Assembly: GCA_028583415.1 (NCBI GenBank)
Contig: CM053270.1
Location: forward strand, 4,056,501 to 4,120,500
Direction of reading: 5' to 3'
Length of the DNA: 64,000 bases
Source: Protea cynaroides
Taxonomy: Eukaryota > Streptophyta > Magnoliopsida > Proteales > Proteaceae
Shown here: positions 1 to 10,838 of the stretch, piece after piece
How the letters are laid out: every line of letters begins with the position of its first letter
Position numbering within the stretch: the stretch's first letter is position 1
The notes under the pieces: generated by a model
What the model was told of the DNA's origin: nothing
Seen by the model: only the letters and a program-made list of their open reading frames with translations
The model's database searches: none
Program-made: the position numbers and the translations under genes

Positions 1-130
1 AGTGTGAGGAGGGCCTGGCAAGTTTGTCGGTGCCCTAGGGATCTGCCCTTCTCCACTTTCTAGGTTCTGATTTTGCTCTTCAACATAACCAGTTTCCACA
101 TTTTCCCCAGTTTAGCACACCCTGGAGTGG
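1..130. other. Unassigned flank at the window edge
   Basis: I see no recognisable gene or terminal repeat here. The stretch abuts an integrase fragment starting at 131, so it is probably part of a rearranged interior of element B or another repeat that continues left of the window. Confidence 0.4.
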
Positions 131-256
131 ACTTCAATGTTGTACCCATAGCCTTTTGCAATCCTTCCCAAAACTTTGATTTTTTTTTCTGAAAATTCAT
201 AAATTTCTTGCTTGATTGATAAATGTTTGGATTCCATGAAGTGTTTCGGGGATACG
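131..256 (-). pseudogene. Element B remnant: integrase scrap joined to antisense-gene intron
   Basis: Bases 131-180 read on the minus strand as an integrase core fragment (SKFWEGLQKAMGTTLK), matching the segment before HPQTDGQSE in the complete elements. From about 190 the sequence instead resembles the intron of the antisense ORF at roughly 43080-43170 of element F. Gag, protease, RT and most of integrase are therefore missing, and the junction near 180-190 is a deletion breakpoint. The remnant ends at the insertion site of element A. The other side of element B resumes at 10712. Seen: both homologies. Inferred: a single deletion event. Confidence 0.6.
252..256. repeat. Target-site duplication, left copy, of element A
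   Basis: Five bases atacg directly precede the LTR start; ttacg follows the right LTR at 10712-10716. Four of five match. The homologous empty site in the antisense intron of element F reads ttacg in the same orientation, which supports real nesting. Confidence 0.6.
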
Positions 257-2565
257 TGTCACACCCCAATTCCGCACTAATCAGAATGGTGTGATGAATC
301 GCTAAATAACCAATGGTTCAACCAGGATCTCAATAGGCTGTGTCCGTGTTACTTAAACCATACACATCCACATTTAATAATCAGAGTAAATACACAATAG
401 CGGAAGTCTTTAATATTAAATGAACTGAGAATCTAACTGTGATAATCATAAATAAAATATCCAATTATGTTGTATTAACTGAGACATAAATAAATAAAGT
501 ATCAATTACATTCCCTTAATAGTTCAACAAAATATAGAATCTAATTGAAAATGAATGAGTTGCATTCGCATGAGGAGTCATGCGTCTCCACTACGTCTTC
601 AGCCTCCATAGCAGCAACATACCCGTCTGCGGGATATATAGTCTTCAACTGTCATACCTGCATCATCAACTAAAAATATTCGAATTCGAAAGGGTGAGCA
701 CACATCATGGCTCAGTGAGCAAAACAAAACAATGCAATAAACATATGCATGCTTTCAATTCATATCTGTGGTTTGATGTATAAGTTTGCAATGTGCTATA
801 GAAAGGTTCGGTGGCCACCTTGCCCCTATGCACAGGTGTGAAGCCTGCCAAAGGTTAACGTTTATTGATGTCCCCATCCACCCCACTATGGAATAGAGAT
901 AGAGCTAAAGTGCTGAGGCCCGCCAAAGGTTAACGTTTATTAACGTCCCCATCACACTTTCCCTGATACTCTATCCATACTAACACGTAAGCCCCTGCTG
1001 GCGAGGGCCTGCAAACTGGGCTCGCAACTAACCAATCCTAATGTCAAACAGTGTATCCAAGGCCTCACCCCAACATCCCTCAATACGTCCATAGAGATAG
1101 AGCTAAGACCCCCCGACAGAGTCAGAGACCACTGGGACCGAGACCACCTCCCCTGATACTCTATGACGTAATAGTTCTGCTAAGGCAATAGCGATACGAC
1201 GATATCAGTGGCAAGACTTGAGTTAGAGATAGAGCTAAGGCCCCCCGGTAGAGTCAGAGACCACTGGGACCGAGACCACCTCCCCTGATACTCGCTCGAT
1301 CAAGCACCAACCATACACAAACATTCAGATGCCTATTCCTAGCATCATCATCATATCATGTTGTAATAAATAGAAGTAAATATGCATGAACAGTTATAGC
1401 AGGAATATTGGATGACATGTTGAATGCACATACAAGCATACACACATAGAATCAATATGGCATTGGACTCAAGAAATAAAAACAATTTATTATTAACCAG
1501 TTAGTTTAGGTCTTGTTCCCTCACCTGACGCTTGTTTGATAGTCCACTTCACGTCACAAGGTCCAAACGTGCCGTCACAAGGTCCTATACGATATTAGGG
1601 TTTAGTTAGATTAGGTTTACGTTGGTCGGAAAAACCAACAATGGCAAAACACATCTTACAGAGCTGACCGGTTGCAGATACTGGTAGCAGCTCTATGGGG
1701 AAACCTGCGACCGGTATGGTCAACCGGTCCCCACAGGCCAGTCCCCGAGAGGTACCGATCGTAGTACCGGTCGCAAGGGGGTGCGACCGGTATGGTCGAC
1801 CGGTATGTCTCCGGAAGACCATACATTCGATTTCTCGACTTCCATCGGTCATCCCCTATTGATTCTAGGGTTTCTCCTACACATTCTAGGTCTGAGCATT
1901 GAGTTAGAATTGTTCCAACTCCATTCAAGTCCTAGTTTTGATGGTCTTCATCCTAGAACTTGATTATAGGGTTTACCAAACAAATTAGGGTTTGATGGAA
2001 ACATAGGGTTTAGGTCTATACCCGCGTTGCATGGCATGGATTCAATAACAACCAACCCTACAAGAGTTCATAGAGTAGAAGAAGGTTTAAGCACTTACCG
2101 TCGATTTGCGGTGAGATGTTCTTCGTCTTCGTCGAACGGTAGTGACTGCTCTTCCTTCTCCTTCCTAGCTCCTTCTCCTTCTTCAATCTCCTTTCTCCTC
2201 TCTAGGGTTTGTGAGGATCAATGTGAGGGATTCTAGGAGGTTTAGAGGGGTTTATATAGGCTAAGATTAGGTTTAGGAAACCTCCTAGCATTAGGAAAGT
2301 CCTAGGGTTCGGAATTTGGAAAGTGGGACCCATAGAGATCCATTTTCGGATCTTCGTAGTCTGCTGCGTAGGCTATACCGGTCGACCGGTACCAAGACCG
2401 GTACCATCGACTGGTATGACTTAATTCATACCTAATTTGGTTCGTTTGGTCCGATTTCATACCTGGTTGTCATCCGCTCATCCCGTCCGGCCCGGTGATG
2501 TATGGAAGACCTGTTACGACATGAATTCAAGGTTTAGATCGGGTTCATGGAGTGCGGGTCTTACA
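257..2565 (-). repeat. 3' LTR of element A
   Basis: On the plus strand it begins tgtcacacccc and ends gggtcttaca, the TG..CA ends expected. It pairs with 8405-10711. The promoter half (about 1527-2565) carries ACCGGT-type inverted motifs and a TATATAAA box near 2250. The other half carries three copies of a tagagatagagctaa motif (892, 1091, 1222). The small LTR ORF is disrupted here by a short deletion at the ATGAATGCA position. Confidence 0.93.
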
Positions 2566-4306
2566 ACTCCCCCCCTCTTATAAAAATTTTGTCCTCGAAA
2601 TTGCACATACCTTCCGAGTCGAAAAGATGAGGGTATTGCTTTCGCATTGCATTTTCTTCTTCCTATGTGACTTCTTCTATATCCCGGCTTCTCCAGGTGA
2701 CTTTGACATAGTAAATGTCACGGTTGCGTAGTCGTTGAACCTTTCGGCTGGTGATTTGAGTTGGTGCTACTTCAAATGTCAAATCATCAGTCAAATCAGG
2801 TGGATCTACTGCCAAAATGTATGTTGGGTCCCTGACGTACTTCTTCAATAATGAAACATGGAATACATCGTGCACACCTGACATGGATGGTGGTAGTGCT
2901 AACTGCTAAGCCACTTTTTCACGTTTGGCTAGAATCTCATATGGCTCGACATATCTTGAACTTAGTTTCCCTTTCTATCCGAACTGTTTCAAACCTCGCA
3001 TAGGTGACACTTCGAGGAATACCTTATCACCTACGGTAAACTCAAGGTCTCAGCGTCGAGTATCTGCATATTGCTTCTGACGATTCTGAGTCGTTCTCAC
3101 TCTTTCCTTGATGAAGTCGTCCACTCGACAAGTCTCTTCAACAAATTCTGGTCCAATAATGCTACGTTCTCCCACTTCATTCCAAAATAGAGGAGTTCGA
3201 CACTTTCTACCATACAGTGCTTCATAGGGTGACATCTGTGTAGTAGCTTGATAGCTGTTGTTATAAGCGAACTCGATCAATGATAATTTTTCATCCCATG
3301 ATCCTTTAAAATCAATTACATAGGCTCGGAGCATGTCTTCTAGAATCTGAATGGTACGCTCCGACTGTCCGTCTGTCTGGGGATGGAATGCAGTACTGAA
3401 CTTCAATGTTGTACCCATAGCCTTTTGTAATCGTTCCCAAAACTTTGAAGTAAATCGTGGATCTCTGTCGGATACAATGCTTTCAGGTACACCATGTAGC
3501 CTGACAATATTATCCACATATAACTTGGCTAACCTCTCCAATGTATACTGAGGTCATATAGCTATAAAACGAGTTATTTTATTCAGACGGTCTACGACCA
3601 CCCAAATCGCATCAACTAATCGAGGAGTCAATGGTAATCCTGTGACGAAGTCCATGGTGATGCAGTCCCATTTCCATGCTGGTTCCGGTAACGGCTGTAA
3701 CAATCCTGTCGGCCTTTGTCGTTCAGCCTTTACTTTCTAAAAATTTAGGCATTGAGACACGAATTTAGCTACATCTATTTTCATTCCCCTCCACCAATAC
3801 AACTTCTTCAGATCATGATACATTTTTGTACTTCCAGGATGTATCGAATAGATGGTGGTATGGGCTTCTTTCATCAATCGGTGTCTAATGTCCAAGCTTT
3901 CTGTTTCAGGTACACATATCCTTCCTTTGTACTTCAGTACCTTCTCTTCGTCCAAGGTAAACTCAGGGATAGTCCTACCTTTTTCGATGTCCTCTTGTAC
4001 TGTTCTTAGGTAAGGATCTGATTTGATAGCTGTCTTTACTTCATCAACTATGTCCGGTGTAATCTTTAATGCTGCGAACATATTTGAAAACTGATGGATA
4101 AACCCTTGGTTGGCTGACCCATCCGGTGTATCTATCATAAATTGTTCATTATCGTGATTGTATACCTTCCCGATAGTACCCATTGCTGCAGTTGTGCTAA
4201 CCTCTCCCTGAGATTTTATTATTGCCTTTCTACTCAACACATCGGCTACTATATTAGCCTTCCCTGGGTGATACTGGATATCACAGTCATAGTCTTTCAA
4301 TAATTC
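2561..4306 (-). pseudogene. Integrase plus chromodomain of element A (broken by stops)
   Basis: The zinc-binding region lies at about 3737-3900 (histidines in HRLMKEAH and HPGS; the second cysteine of the C-x2-C pair is Phe). The catalytic core follows, with SDRDPRF and HPQTDGQSERT containing the second Asp and the Glu region. The C-terminal part holds the GPF/Y-like segment, FHVSLLKKYV, then a chromodomain (SRKVQRLRNRDIYYVKVTWR ... EEENAMRKQYPHLF) at about 2600-2760. Everything lies in the same frame as RT and RNase H, interrupted by stops near 4308, 3735, 3049 and 2661 and others between. In chromoviruses the chromodomain steers integration to marked chromatin. The encoded protein would not be functional. 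Confidence 0.88.
2566..2580 (-). other. Polypurine tract of element A
   Basis: Read on the minus strand, the tract TAAGAGGGGGGGAGT sits directly before the 3' LTR, the position where plus-strand DNA synthesis is primed. The pol frame runs through it and ends at a TAA formed by the first LTR bases (2561-2563). Confidence 0.85.
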
Positions 4307-5640
4307 CAGTCATCTTCTTTGTCCCATATTCAACTCCTTTTGATTAAATAAATAAGTAAGACTTTTATGATCTGATTTAATCTGAAACTTCTCCCCGTAC
4401 AGATAATGTCTCCATATCTTGACAGCATGTACTACTGTCGCTAGTTCCAGATCGTGAGTGGGATAGTTTTTCTCATGTGTCTTTAACTGTCTTGAGGCAT
4501 AAGCAATCACTTGCTCCCCTTGCATAAGTACACATCCTAATCCCAATCCTGACGCATCAGTGTATAAGGTAAATGGCTGTCCTAGAATCGGAATAGTCAA
4601 GATCGGGGCAGATATCAATCTAGCCTTCAATGTTTGGAAACTCTTCTCGCATTTCTTAGTCCAAACAAACTTTTCGCCCTTCTTGGTTAAACTGGTAAGA
4701 GGTACGGCAATTCAGGAATAGTCTTCCACAAATCGTCGATAATAACCAGCTAGACCCAAGAAACTTTTAATTTCTGCAACACTCTTCGGTGCCTCCCACT
4801 TCACAATAGCTTCGATCTTGCTCGGATCTACTTTAATTCCCTCAACGGATACCACATGACCTAGAAAAGCGACTTCATTCAGCCAAAACTCACATTTTGT
4901 AAATTTGGCGTAAAGCTTTTCCTTTTGTAACCGCTGTAGAGCAGCTCTTAAATTCATAATATGAGTTTCTTTGTCCTTAGAATAGACCAATATGTCATCA
5001 ATAAATACTATAACCGACGTATCCAACATGTCGTGGAAAACTAGGTTCATAAGTTCCATAAAGGTTGCTGGTGCGTTTGTCAATCCAAATGACATGACCA
5101 AGAATTCATAATGTCCATATCTGGTCCTGAACGCTGTCTTAGGAATATCACCATCTTTAATCTTCAACTGATGATAGCCTGACTGAAGATCGATCTTAGA
5201 GAACACTTTTGCCCCTTGCAACTGATCGAACAAGTCATCGATCCGAGGCAGTGGGTATCGATTCTTGATGGTCCGTTTATTCAGTTCCTGGTAGTCTATA
5301 CACAATCGAACACTACCATCCTTCTTCTTTACAAATAATACTAGCGCTCCCCATGGTGATATGCTAGGGCGAATGTAACCCTTGTCCAGCAATTCTTGTA
5401 ACTGTACTTTTAGTTCCTTTAATTCAGTAGGAGTCATTCGATAGGGTGCTTTAGATACTGGTGCGGCTCTAGGTATAAGATCTATAATGAACTCTGTCGC
5501 TCGGTCGGGTGGTAGTCCTGGTAGTTCCTCAGGAAATACGTCTGGAAAGTCACGTACAACATCAATATCCTCCATTCGTGGTGCTTGCTTGGTAAGATCG
5601 ACCACAGATACTAAATACCCAACTCCTCCTTTCTCGAGGC
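4307..5640 (-). pseudogene. Reverse transcriptase and RNase H of element A
   Basis: The RT begins after MEDIDVVRDFPDVFPEELPG and shows the usual gypsy order: YRMTPTELKELK, CIDYQELN, IDLQSGYHQLK, MSFGLTNAPATF, then the FIDDILVYSK catalytic motif near 4990. A nonsense codon at about 4712 (after EDYS) splits RT from the connection and RNase H region (LYTDASGLGLGCVLMQGEQV, SDHKSLTYLF). A further stop at about 4308 replaces the Trp of RRWLELL. The catalytic Asp pair is intact, so decay is by stops rather than motif loss. A frameshift near 5611 separates it from protease. Confidence 0.92.
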
Positions 5641-6050
5641 ATTTCTTGCCTTTAATGCAGAGAGGATGAGCTTTCGTTTACGGGGAAGTTTGGTTCTCGA
5701 AAAACTGAACTCTACTCCTTGCTTGTCCTTAAATGTCAGCTTCTTTTCTACACATAATAGGTTTGCAGAATGCCGAGCTAACCAGTCCATTCCTAAGATG
5801 ACGTCAAAGTCTGCCATCTCAAGTTGGATCAAAGTTGCATCCAAAGTGTGTTCACCAATAAGGACTGGACATGGTCCATATCCTTTTTCTAGCTCCACTT
5901 CTAGTTCCATCGGTGATCGTACAAGTAGTTTGTAGTCTAATGTTTTGATGGGTAAATTCAGCTTCTTTCCATAAGACACAGATATAAAAGAATGAGTAGC
6001 TCCTGAGTCAAAGAGTACTCTGGCGGGTATGCCATTTATAGGTACGATAC
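5611..6050 (-). pseudogene. Aspartic protease of element A
   Basis: The minus-strand frame opens at a predicted splice acceptor (6051) and reads IVPINGIPARVLFDSGATHS, with the active-site Asp-Ser-Gly, then MADFDVILGMDWL, the second conserved retroviral-type protease block. There is no ATG before the active site, so the domain must be expressed as a fusion to Gag. The frame is lost by a small indel in the KARNAS segment near 5620-5640, before RT. Confidence 0.87.
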
Positions 6051-6124
6051 CTGTGATTTATTTTTAACTTAGTCTACATGCTCATACAATGTAATGCAAC
6101 TTTAAAAAGAAATTTAAGTCATAC
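6051..6124 (-). other. Candidate intron at the gag/protease junction, element A
   Basis: On the minus strand the exon ends CACAG, the intron starts GTATGA and ends ATCACAG. Removing 74 nt joins the Gag end VVTG to IVPING of protease in frame. If retained, translation stops two codons later (GMT then TAA). Equivalent sites occur in elements E and F. Splicing is inferred. Confidence 0.6.
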
Positions 6125-7392
6125 CTGTGACTACGTCGGGCGATGCTGCAACATCCTCAGATGTAACCGTGTAAACGCCTCCTTGATGTTTTTGCCCCCT
6201 AGGTTTAGGACATTCCTTTGCTATATGTCCAACCTGATTGCAGTTATAACACTTTATTCCATCAGTAGTTGGCTTTTGTTGCTGTTGGGCTCCGAGAGTA
6301 CCCTTGGTTGCAGCAGTAAAGCCTTGAGCACGAAAGGGTTTGAAAGTCTTGTTATTCCCTCCATTATAAAAATTCCCAGCTAGCCTTTTTTTATACATCT
6401 ATTTTGCACGAGGTAACTCTCCTTCTGGCTCGATTCTATATCTCGAACAATTTGCATAGCTTCATTATATATTTTCTTCTCCAAACCTAGAACATGCTCT
6501 CTGATGCTTCCTCTAAGTCCCATAACAAACCTACGGGTCTTAGTGTCTTCTTCTTGCATGCTGAGTGGTGCAAAGAAAAACAACTCCTCATAACGCTGTT
6601 GATATGCATCCACGGACATCTGTCCCTGATATAAACTCAGGAACTCCTTCTCCATAGAATCTCTGAAGCTGTGTGGAAAATACTTCTCAAAGAACGCCTC
6701 CTTATATATGGCCCAAGTTAAGTGGGCGTGCTTGGATAATAGGTAGGCCCTGGTAGATTTCCACCAATGATGTGCATCACCTTTTAGCATGAAGGTGGCA
6801 CATAATACCTTCTCTTCATCTGTAATAGTCATCATCAGAAAATTCCTCTCCATCTCGTCGATCCAATGTGCTGGCCATAAAGGATCGGACGGTTTACCGG
6901 TAAACTCCTTGGGCTTCATCTTTAAGAATCGCTCAACCAGTCGGGAGAGGTCCATTTGATTTTGAGGGTATGCCCCAAACATAGGTTGTGGATACTGATA
7001 ATTAACCTGAACTGCTTTAGGACCTGGTACTGGAATCTGTGCAGCTGGTGGTTGAGGTGTTTGAGGTGCTGGGTGGTTACCCACCGGTGCTGCACTTGTT
7101 TGTCCAGTCGGCATTGGTGTAGTATGTGCTGTCTGAAACATCATTCCCATTGCTGCTTGCATTTGAGCCTGTGCTTGTTGCATTTGTTGCAGCTGTTGCG
7201 CTAGGTTCATAACCACGGTTGCCAGCTCCGATGTGGAGGTGGCAAGTTTGTAGGATTTGCCTGGCCAGTAGCTGCTGGCGGTGCCATATTCAGATTTTCT
7301 TGTACTTCTGGATTTTCATGACTGCTTCCCTCCACTGGTGGTGGTGGTGGAATTGGGTTACGACTTCGTCTAGTTGCCCTTCGCCCAGCCAT
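6125..7392 (-). pseudogene. Gag of element A, with zinc knuckle
   Basis: The start is the ATG at 7392 (MAGRRATRRSRN). A proline-rich N-terminus and a Gln/Met-rich stretch are followed by the retrotransposon Gag core (FTGKPSDPLWPAHWIDEMER, then YQQRYEELFFFAPLSM and TRRFVMGLRGSIREHVLG) and a CCHC zinc knuckle CYNCNQVGHIAKEC near 6210-6250. Gag forms the cytoplasmic particle and binds the RNA. Frameshifts near 7210 and near 6390 break the frame. It is closer in sequence to the Gag of element E than to that of element F, although the LTR promoter half resembles element B. Confidence 0.9.
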
Positions 7393-8389
7393 TTCCTGTT
7401 CTGATGGTGAAAATGTCTGAACAATTACAGAACATGTGAGGCAATCAATCTAATTGTTCTTAAATTAAAATCTGACTAATCAGTCCAAAATTCAAAATTT
7501 TCAGATCATTCGGACAATCATACTGTATTTTCCATCGTAGGGTTTATGGTAGGGTCGGTCGTAGGGTCGCATATTTTGGTCGAATTGTGCCACCCTATGA
7601 TCCAGAATCAGGTTTTTTTTTTTTTTTTTTTTTTAAAACCCGATTTTGGATTCCTTCCCATTCTTTCTTCTTCCAATTCCAGTATGGTGTAGGACACTTG
7701 TTTTATCTAGTGAGCTTAGGTCTAAAGGATCAGGAGTAAATCTGTGGTAATCCAACCGGCATTCAAAGGTCTTTAAGTTGCACGGGGGTCCAAATACACG
7801 AAAATAGAGGTTCTACAACCCTTGACCTCAAGGTTACAGGTTCTATCGAGTATATAATGCCATTGGTCAAGGCACTACAGGAGTAAATCTGAAGAAAATT
7901 GTGGTACATCAATAAATCAGGTATAAATAAAAAAGATGTACTCTCAACATGATTAAACATTTAACTGTTCATTCAGTTCATATCACTGTTCATCTTGTCG
8001 ATCATGAGAGTGGCTCGGATTGGTATAATCAGGACTAATATTCATGAATAATATCTATAACCCCAATTGACAGGTTGAATCAAGAAGGCATCCTGTCAAG
8101 GTACGAGAATATAAAATATGGTATGTGCATCCTTTGTATACCTAGTTAACTGTCTGACTTATATATCGTACCCTATATTATTTGTTTATCAGGGTAAATT
8201 TGGATTTTCTTTCTCTGTCAGTGTTTACATATGGTTCCACCCTTTATATGTACATTATTGTCTTATTTAAGTTCTGTCTCAACCAACACAGGTGCTTATG
8301 GTGTGTTTGTATTAAAGCTTTTAAATTTTATCCTATCTCAGTTCATGGCTTTTGTGGAAGTATATCGGTTTAACAGACAGGGCCTGAGA
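7393..8389. other. Element A leader region; decayed antisense-gene ends
   Basis: This 1 kb leader holds a run of ggtcg-type inverted motifs (about 7533-7605), an oligo-T tract with TTTTAAAA (7613-7640) and a pyrimidine-rich stretch, which match the promoter side of the antisense gene in element E. Bases about 8140-8380 match the 3' tail of the same gene region in elements B and E. The 1.2 kb ORF between is missing and replaced by about 340 bases with no recognisable coding. Confidence 0.55.
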
Positions 8390-8401
8390 GCTCTGATACC
8401 A
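8390..8401 (-). other. Primer binding site (initiator Met tRNA), element A
   Basis: Minus-strand TGGTATCAGAGC, three bases inside the 5' LTR, is the standard plant primer site complementary to the 3' end of initiator Met tRNA. Confidence 0.93.
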
Positions 8402-8687
8402 AGTTGTCACACCCAATTCCACACTAATCAGAATGGTGTGATGAACCGCTAAATAACCAACGGTTCAACCAGGATCTCAATAGGCTATGTCTGTGTTACT
8501 TAAACCATTCACATCCACATTTAATAATCAGAGTAAATACACAATAGCGAAAGTCTTTAATATTAAATGAACTGAGAATCTAACTGTGATAATCATAAAT
8601 AAAATATCTAATTATGTTGTATTAACTGAGACATAAATAAATAAAGTATCAATTACATTCCCTTAATAGTTCAACAAAATATAGAAT

Positions 8688-8879
8688 CTAATTGAAAACG
8701 CATGAGTTGCATTCGCATGAGGAGTCATGCATCTCCACTACGTCTTCAGCCTCCATAGCAGCAGCATACCCGTATGCGGGTGCATTCATATAGTCTTCAA
8801 CTGTCGTACCTACATCATCAACTAAAAATATTCGAATTCGAAAGGGTGAGCACACATCATGGCTCAGTGAGTAAAACAA
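8688..8879 (-). CDS. LTR-internal small ORF, element A copy
   Basis: A 63-codon ORF lies in element sense inside the LTR. It reads SPFRIRIFLVDD, VEDYMNAPAYG and a C-terminal SSCECNSCVFN. The same frame and motif order recur in the LTRs of B, S1, E and F, ending C-x-C-x2-C in most. No known domain is recognised; it is acidic in the middle with a cysteine-rich tail. Whether it is translated is unknown. The ATG at 8879 is not conserved in all copies, so the start may be different or supplied by splicing. Confidence 0.45.
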   Translation of the reverse strand: MFYSLSHDVCSPFRIRIFLVDDVGTTVEDYMNAPAYGYAAAMEAEDVVEMHDSSCECNSCVFN

Positions 8880-9821
8880 AACAATGCAACAAACATATGC
8901 ATGCTTTCAATTCATATCTGTGGTCTGATGTATAAGTTTGCAATGTGCTATAGAAAGGTTCGGTGGCCACCTTGCCCCTATGCACAGGTGTGAAGCCCGC
9001 CAAAGGTTAACGTTTATTGATGTCTCCATCCACCCCACTATGGAATAGAGATAGAGCTAAAGTGCTGAGGCCCACCAAAGGTTAACGTTTATTAACGTCC
9101 CCATCACACTTCCCCTGATACTCTACCCATACCAACATGTAAGCCCCTGCTGGCGAGGGCTTGCAAACTGGGTTCGCAACTTACCAATCCTAATGTCAAA
9201 CAGTGTATCCAAGGCCTCACCCCAGCATCCCTCAATACGTCCATAGAGATAGAGCTAAGGCCCCCCGGCAGAGTCAGAGACAACTAGGACCGAGACCACC
9301 TCCCCTGATACTCTAGGACGTAATAGTTCTGCTAAGGCAATGGCGATACGACGATGTCAGTGGCAAGACTTGAGTTAGAGATAGAGCTAAGGCCCCCCGA
9401 CAGAGTCAGAGACCATTGGGACCGAGACCACCTCCCCTGATACTCGCTCGGATCAAGCACCAACCATACACAAACATTCACATGCCTATTCCTAGCATCA
9501 TCATCATCATCATGTTGTAATAAACAGAAGTAAATATGCATGAACAGTTATAGCAGGAATATTAGATGACATGTTGAATGCACATACAAGCATACACGCA
9601 TAAAATCAATATGGCATTGGACTCAAGAAATAAAAATAGTTTATTATTAACCAGTTAGTTTAGGTCTTGTTCCCTCACTTGATGCTTGTTTGATAGTCCG
9701 CTTCACGTCACAAGGTCCAAACGTGCTGTCACAAGGTCCTATACGATATTAGGGTTTAGTTAGATTAGGTTTACGTTGGTCGAAAAAACCAACAATGGCA
9801 AAACACATCTTATAGAGCTGA

Positions 9822-9966
9822 CCAGTCACAGATATCGGTCGCAGCTCTGTGGGGAAACCTGCGACCGGTATGGTCAACGGTCCCCACAGGCCAGTCCCCG
9901 AGTGGTACCGGTCACAGTACCAGTCGCAAGGGGGTGCGACCGGTATGGTCGACCGGTATGTCTCCG
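9822..9966. promoter_or_regulatory. Inverted-motif cluster in the 5' LTR of element A
   Basis: This stretch has closely spaced copies of accggt and ggtcg/cgacc words, including gcgaccggtatggtcgaccggt-like palindromes (each under 20 bases). A second cluster lies at about 10526-10562. The matching clusters in the left LTR are at about 1660-1810 and 2375-2420. Role unknown; possible protein-binding sites or RNA hairpins. Confidence 0.5.
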
Positions 9967-10396
9967 GAAGTCCATACATCAGGTTTCTCGACTTTCGTCG
10001 GTCATCCCCTATTGATTCTAGGGTTTCTCCTACACATTCTAGGTCTGAGCATTTAGTTAGAATTGTTTCAACTCCATTCAAGTCCTAGTTTTGATGGTCT
10101 TCATCCTAGAACTCGATTATAGGGTTTACCAACCAAATTAGGGTTTGACGGCAACATAGGGTTTAGGTCAATACCCACGTTGCATGGCATGGATTCAATA
10201 ACAACCAACCCTACAAGAGTTCATAGAGTAGAAGAAGGTTTAAGCACTTACCGTCGACTTGCGGTGAGATGTTCTTCGTCGAACGGCAATGACTGCTCTT
10301 CCTTCTCCTTCCTAGCTCCTTCTCCTTCTTCAATCTCCTTTCTCCGCTCTAGGGTTTTGAGGATCAATGTGAGGGATTCTAGGAGGTTTAGAGGGG

Positions 10397-10404
10397 TTTA
10401 TATA
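10397..10404 (-). promoter_or_regulatory. TATA box of the element A 5' LTR
   Basis: Minus-strand TATATAAA lies in CCTATATAAACC, followed downstream by a pyrimidine-poor leader and a GTAAGTG donor-like site near 10250. The position within the LTR fits the U3/R boundary. Confidence 0.6.
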
Positions 10405-10838
10405 GGCTAAGATTAGGTTTAGGAAACCTCCTAGCATTAGGAAAGTCCTAGGGTTCGGAATTTGGAAAGTGGGACCTGCAGAGATCCGTTTTCGAATCTT
10501 CGTAGTCTGCTGCGTAGGCTATACTGGTTGACCGGTACCAAGACCAGTACCATCGACTGGTATGACTTCATTCATACCTAATTTGGTTCGTTTGGTCCGA
10601 TTTCATACCTGGTTGTCATCCGCTCGTCCCGTCCGGCCCGGTGATGATTGGAAGACCTGTTACGACATGAATTCAAGGTTTAGATCAGGTTCATGGAGTA
10701 CGGGTCTTACATTACGTAAGTCCTCCTCCCCAGGTTTTGGGTGAGTTCGAGGCTTTTGCTTAAATTGCTGTCGTTATGCTGCCGAAATTTCTAAAAATTC
10801 TAACAATTTCTCATTATTTTTCTTTTTTTGCAGTTTCA

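Larger units (their letters stand above)
257..10711 (-). mobile_element. Element A: Ty3/gypsy chromovirus (Tekay/Del-like), complete ends
   Basis: Two near-identical LTRs of about 2.3 kb (257-2565 and 8405-10711) bound a minus-strand gag-pol. In element sense the LTR starts TGTAAGACCC and ends GTGTGACA. A primer site for initiator Met tRNA lies inside the 5' LTR and a polypurine tract abuts the 3' LTR. Domain order is Gag with zinc knuckle, protease, RT, RNase H, integrase, chromodomain, as in Ty3/gypsy chromoviruses; the long LTR suits the Del/Tekay lineage. In the first 215 or so aligned LTR bases I count about nine differences, so insertion is not very recent. Coding regions hold several stops and frameshifts. 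It lacks the antisense ORF found in its relatives. Confidence 0.93.
8405..10711 (-). repeat. 5' LTR of element A
   Basis: It begins tgtcacaccc and ends gggtcttaca on the plus strand and pairs with 257-2565. For the minus-strand element the promoter lies at the right end, with a TATATAAA box at 10397-10404. Left of about 9680 the sequence follows the LTR of element E; right of it, from the gcttgtttgatagtcc segment on, it follows that of element B. The LTR therefore looks recombinant. Confidence 0.93.

Noticed and set aside
892..1300. Possible CRISPR-like array from recurring tagagatagagcta words
   Set aside because: Too few copies, irregular spacing, and it lies within a plant LTR.
1595..1928. 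Overlapping ORFs in the LTRs with short Cys/Arg-rich peptides (also at 9749-10081, 13798-14077, 18494-18782, 39603-40003, 49312-49700)
   Set aside because: They overlap the palindrome clusters, are open in several frames and both strands, and do not keep a common frame between LTR copies.
6956..7404. Cys/Trp-rich plus-strand ORFs opposite gag of element A, and similar ones opposite gag of E (33411-33755)
   Set aside because: Shadow frames of the Gln/Pro-rich Gag N-terminus.
8231..8452. Short plus-strand ORF next to the primer site of element A
   Set aside because: It runs across the primer site into the LTR and matches only the untranslated tail region of the antisense gene in relatives.
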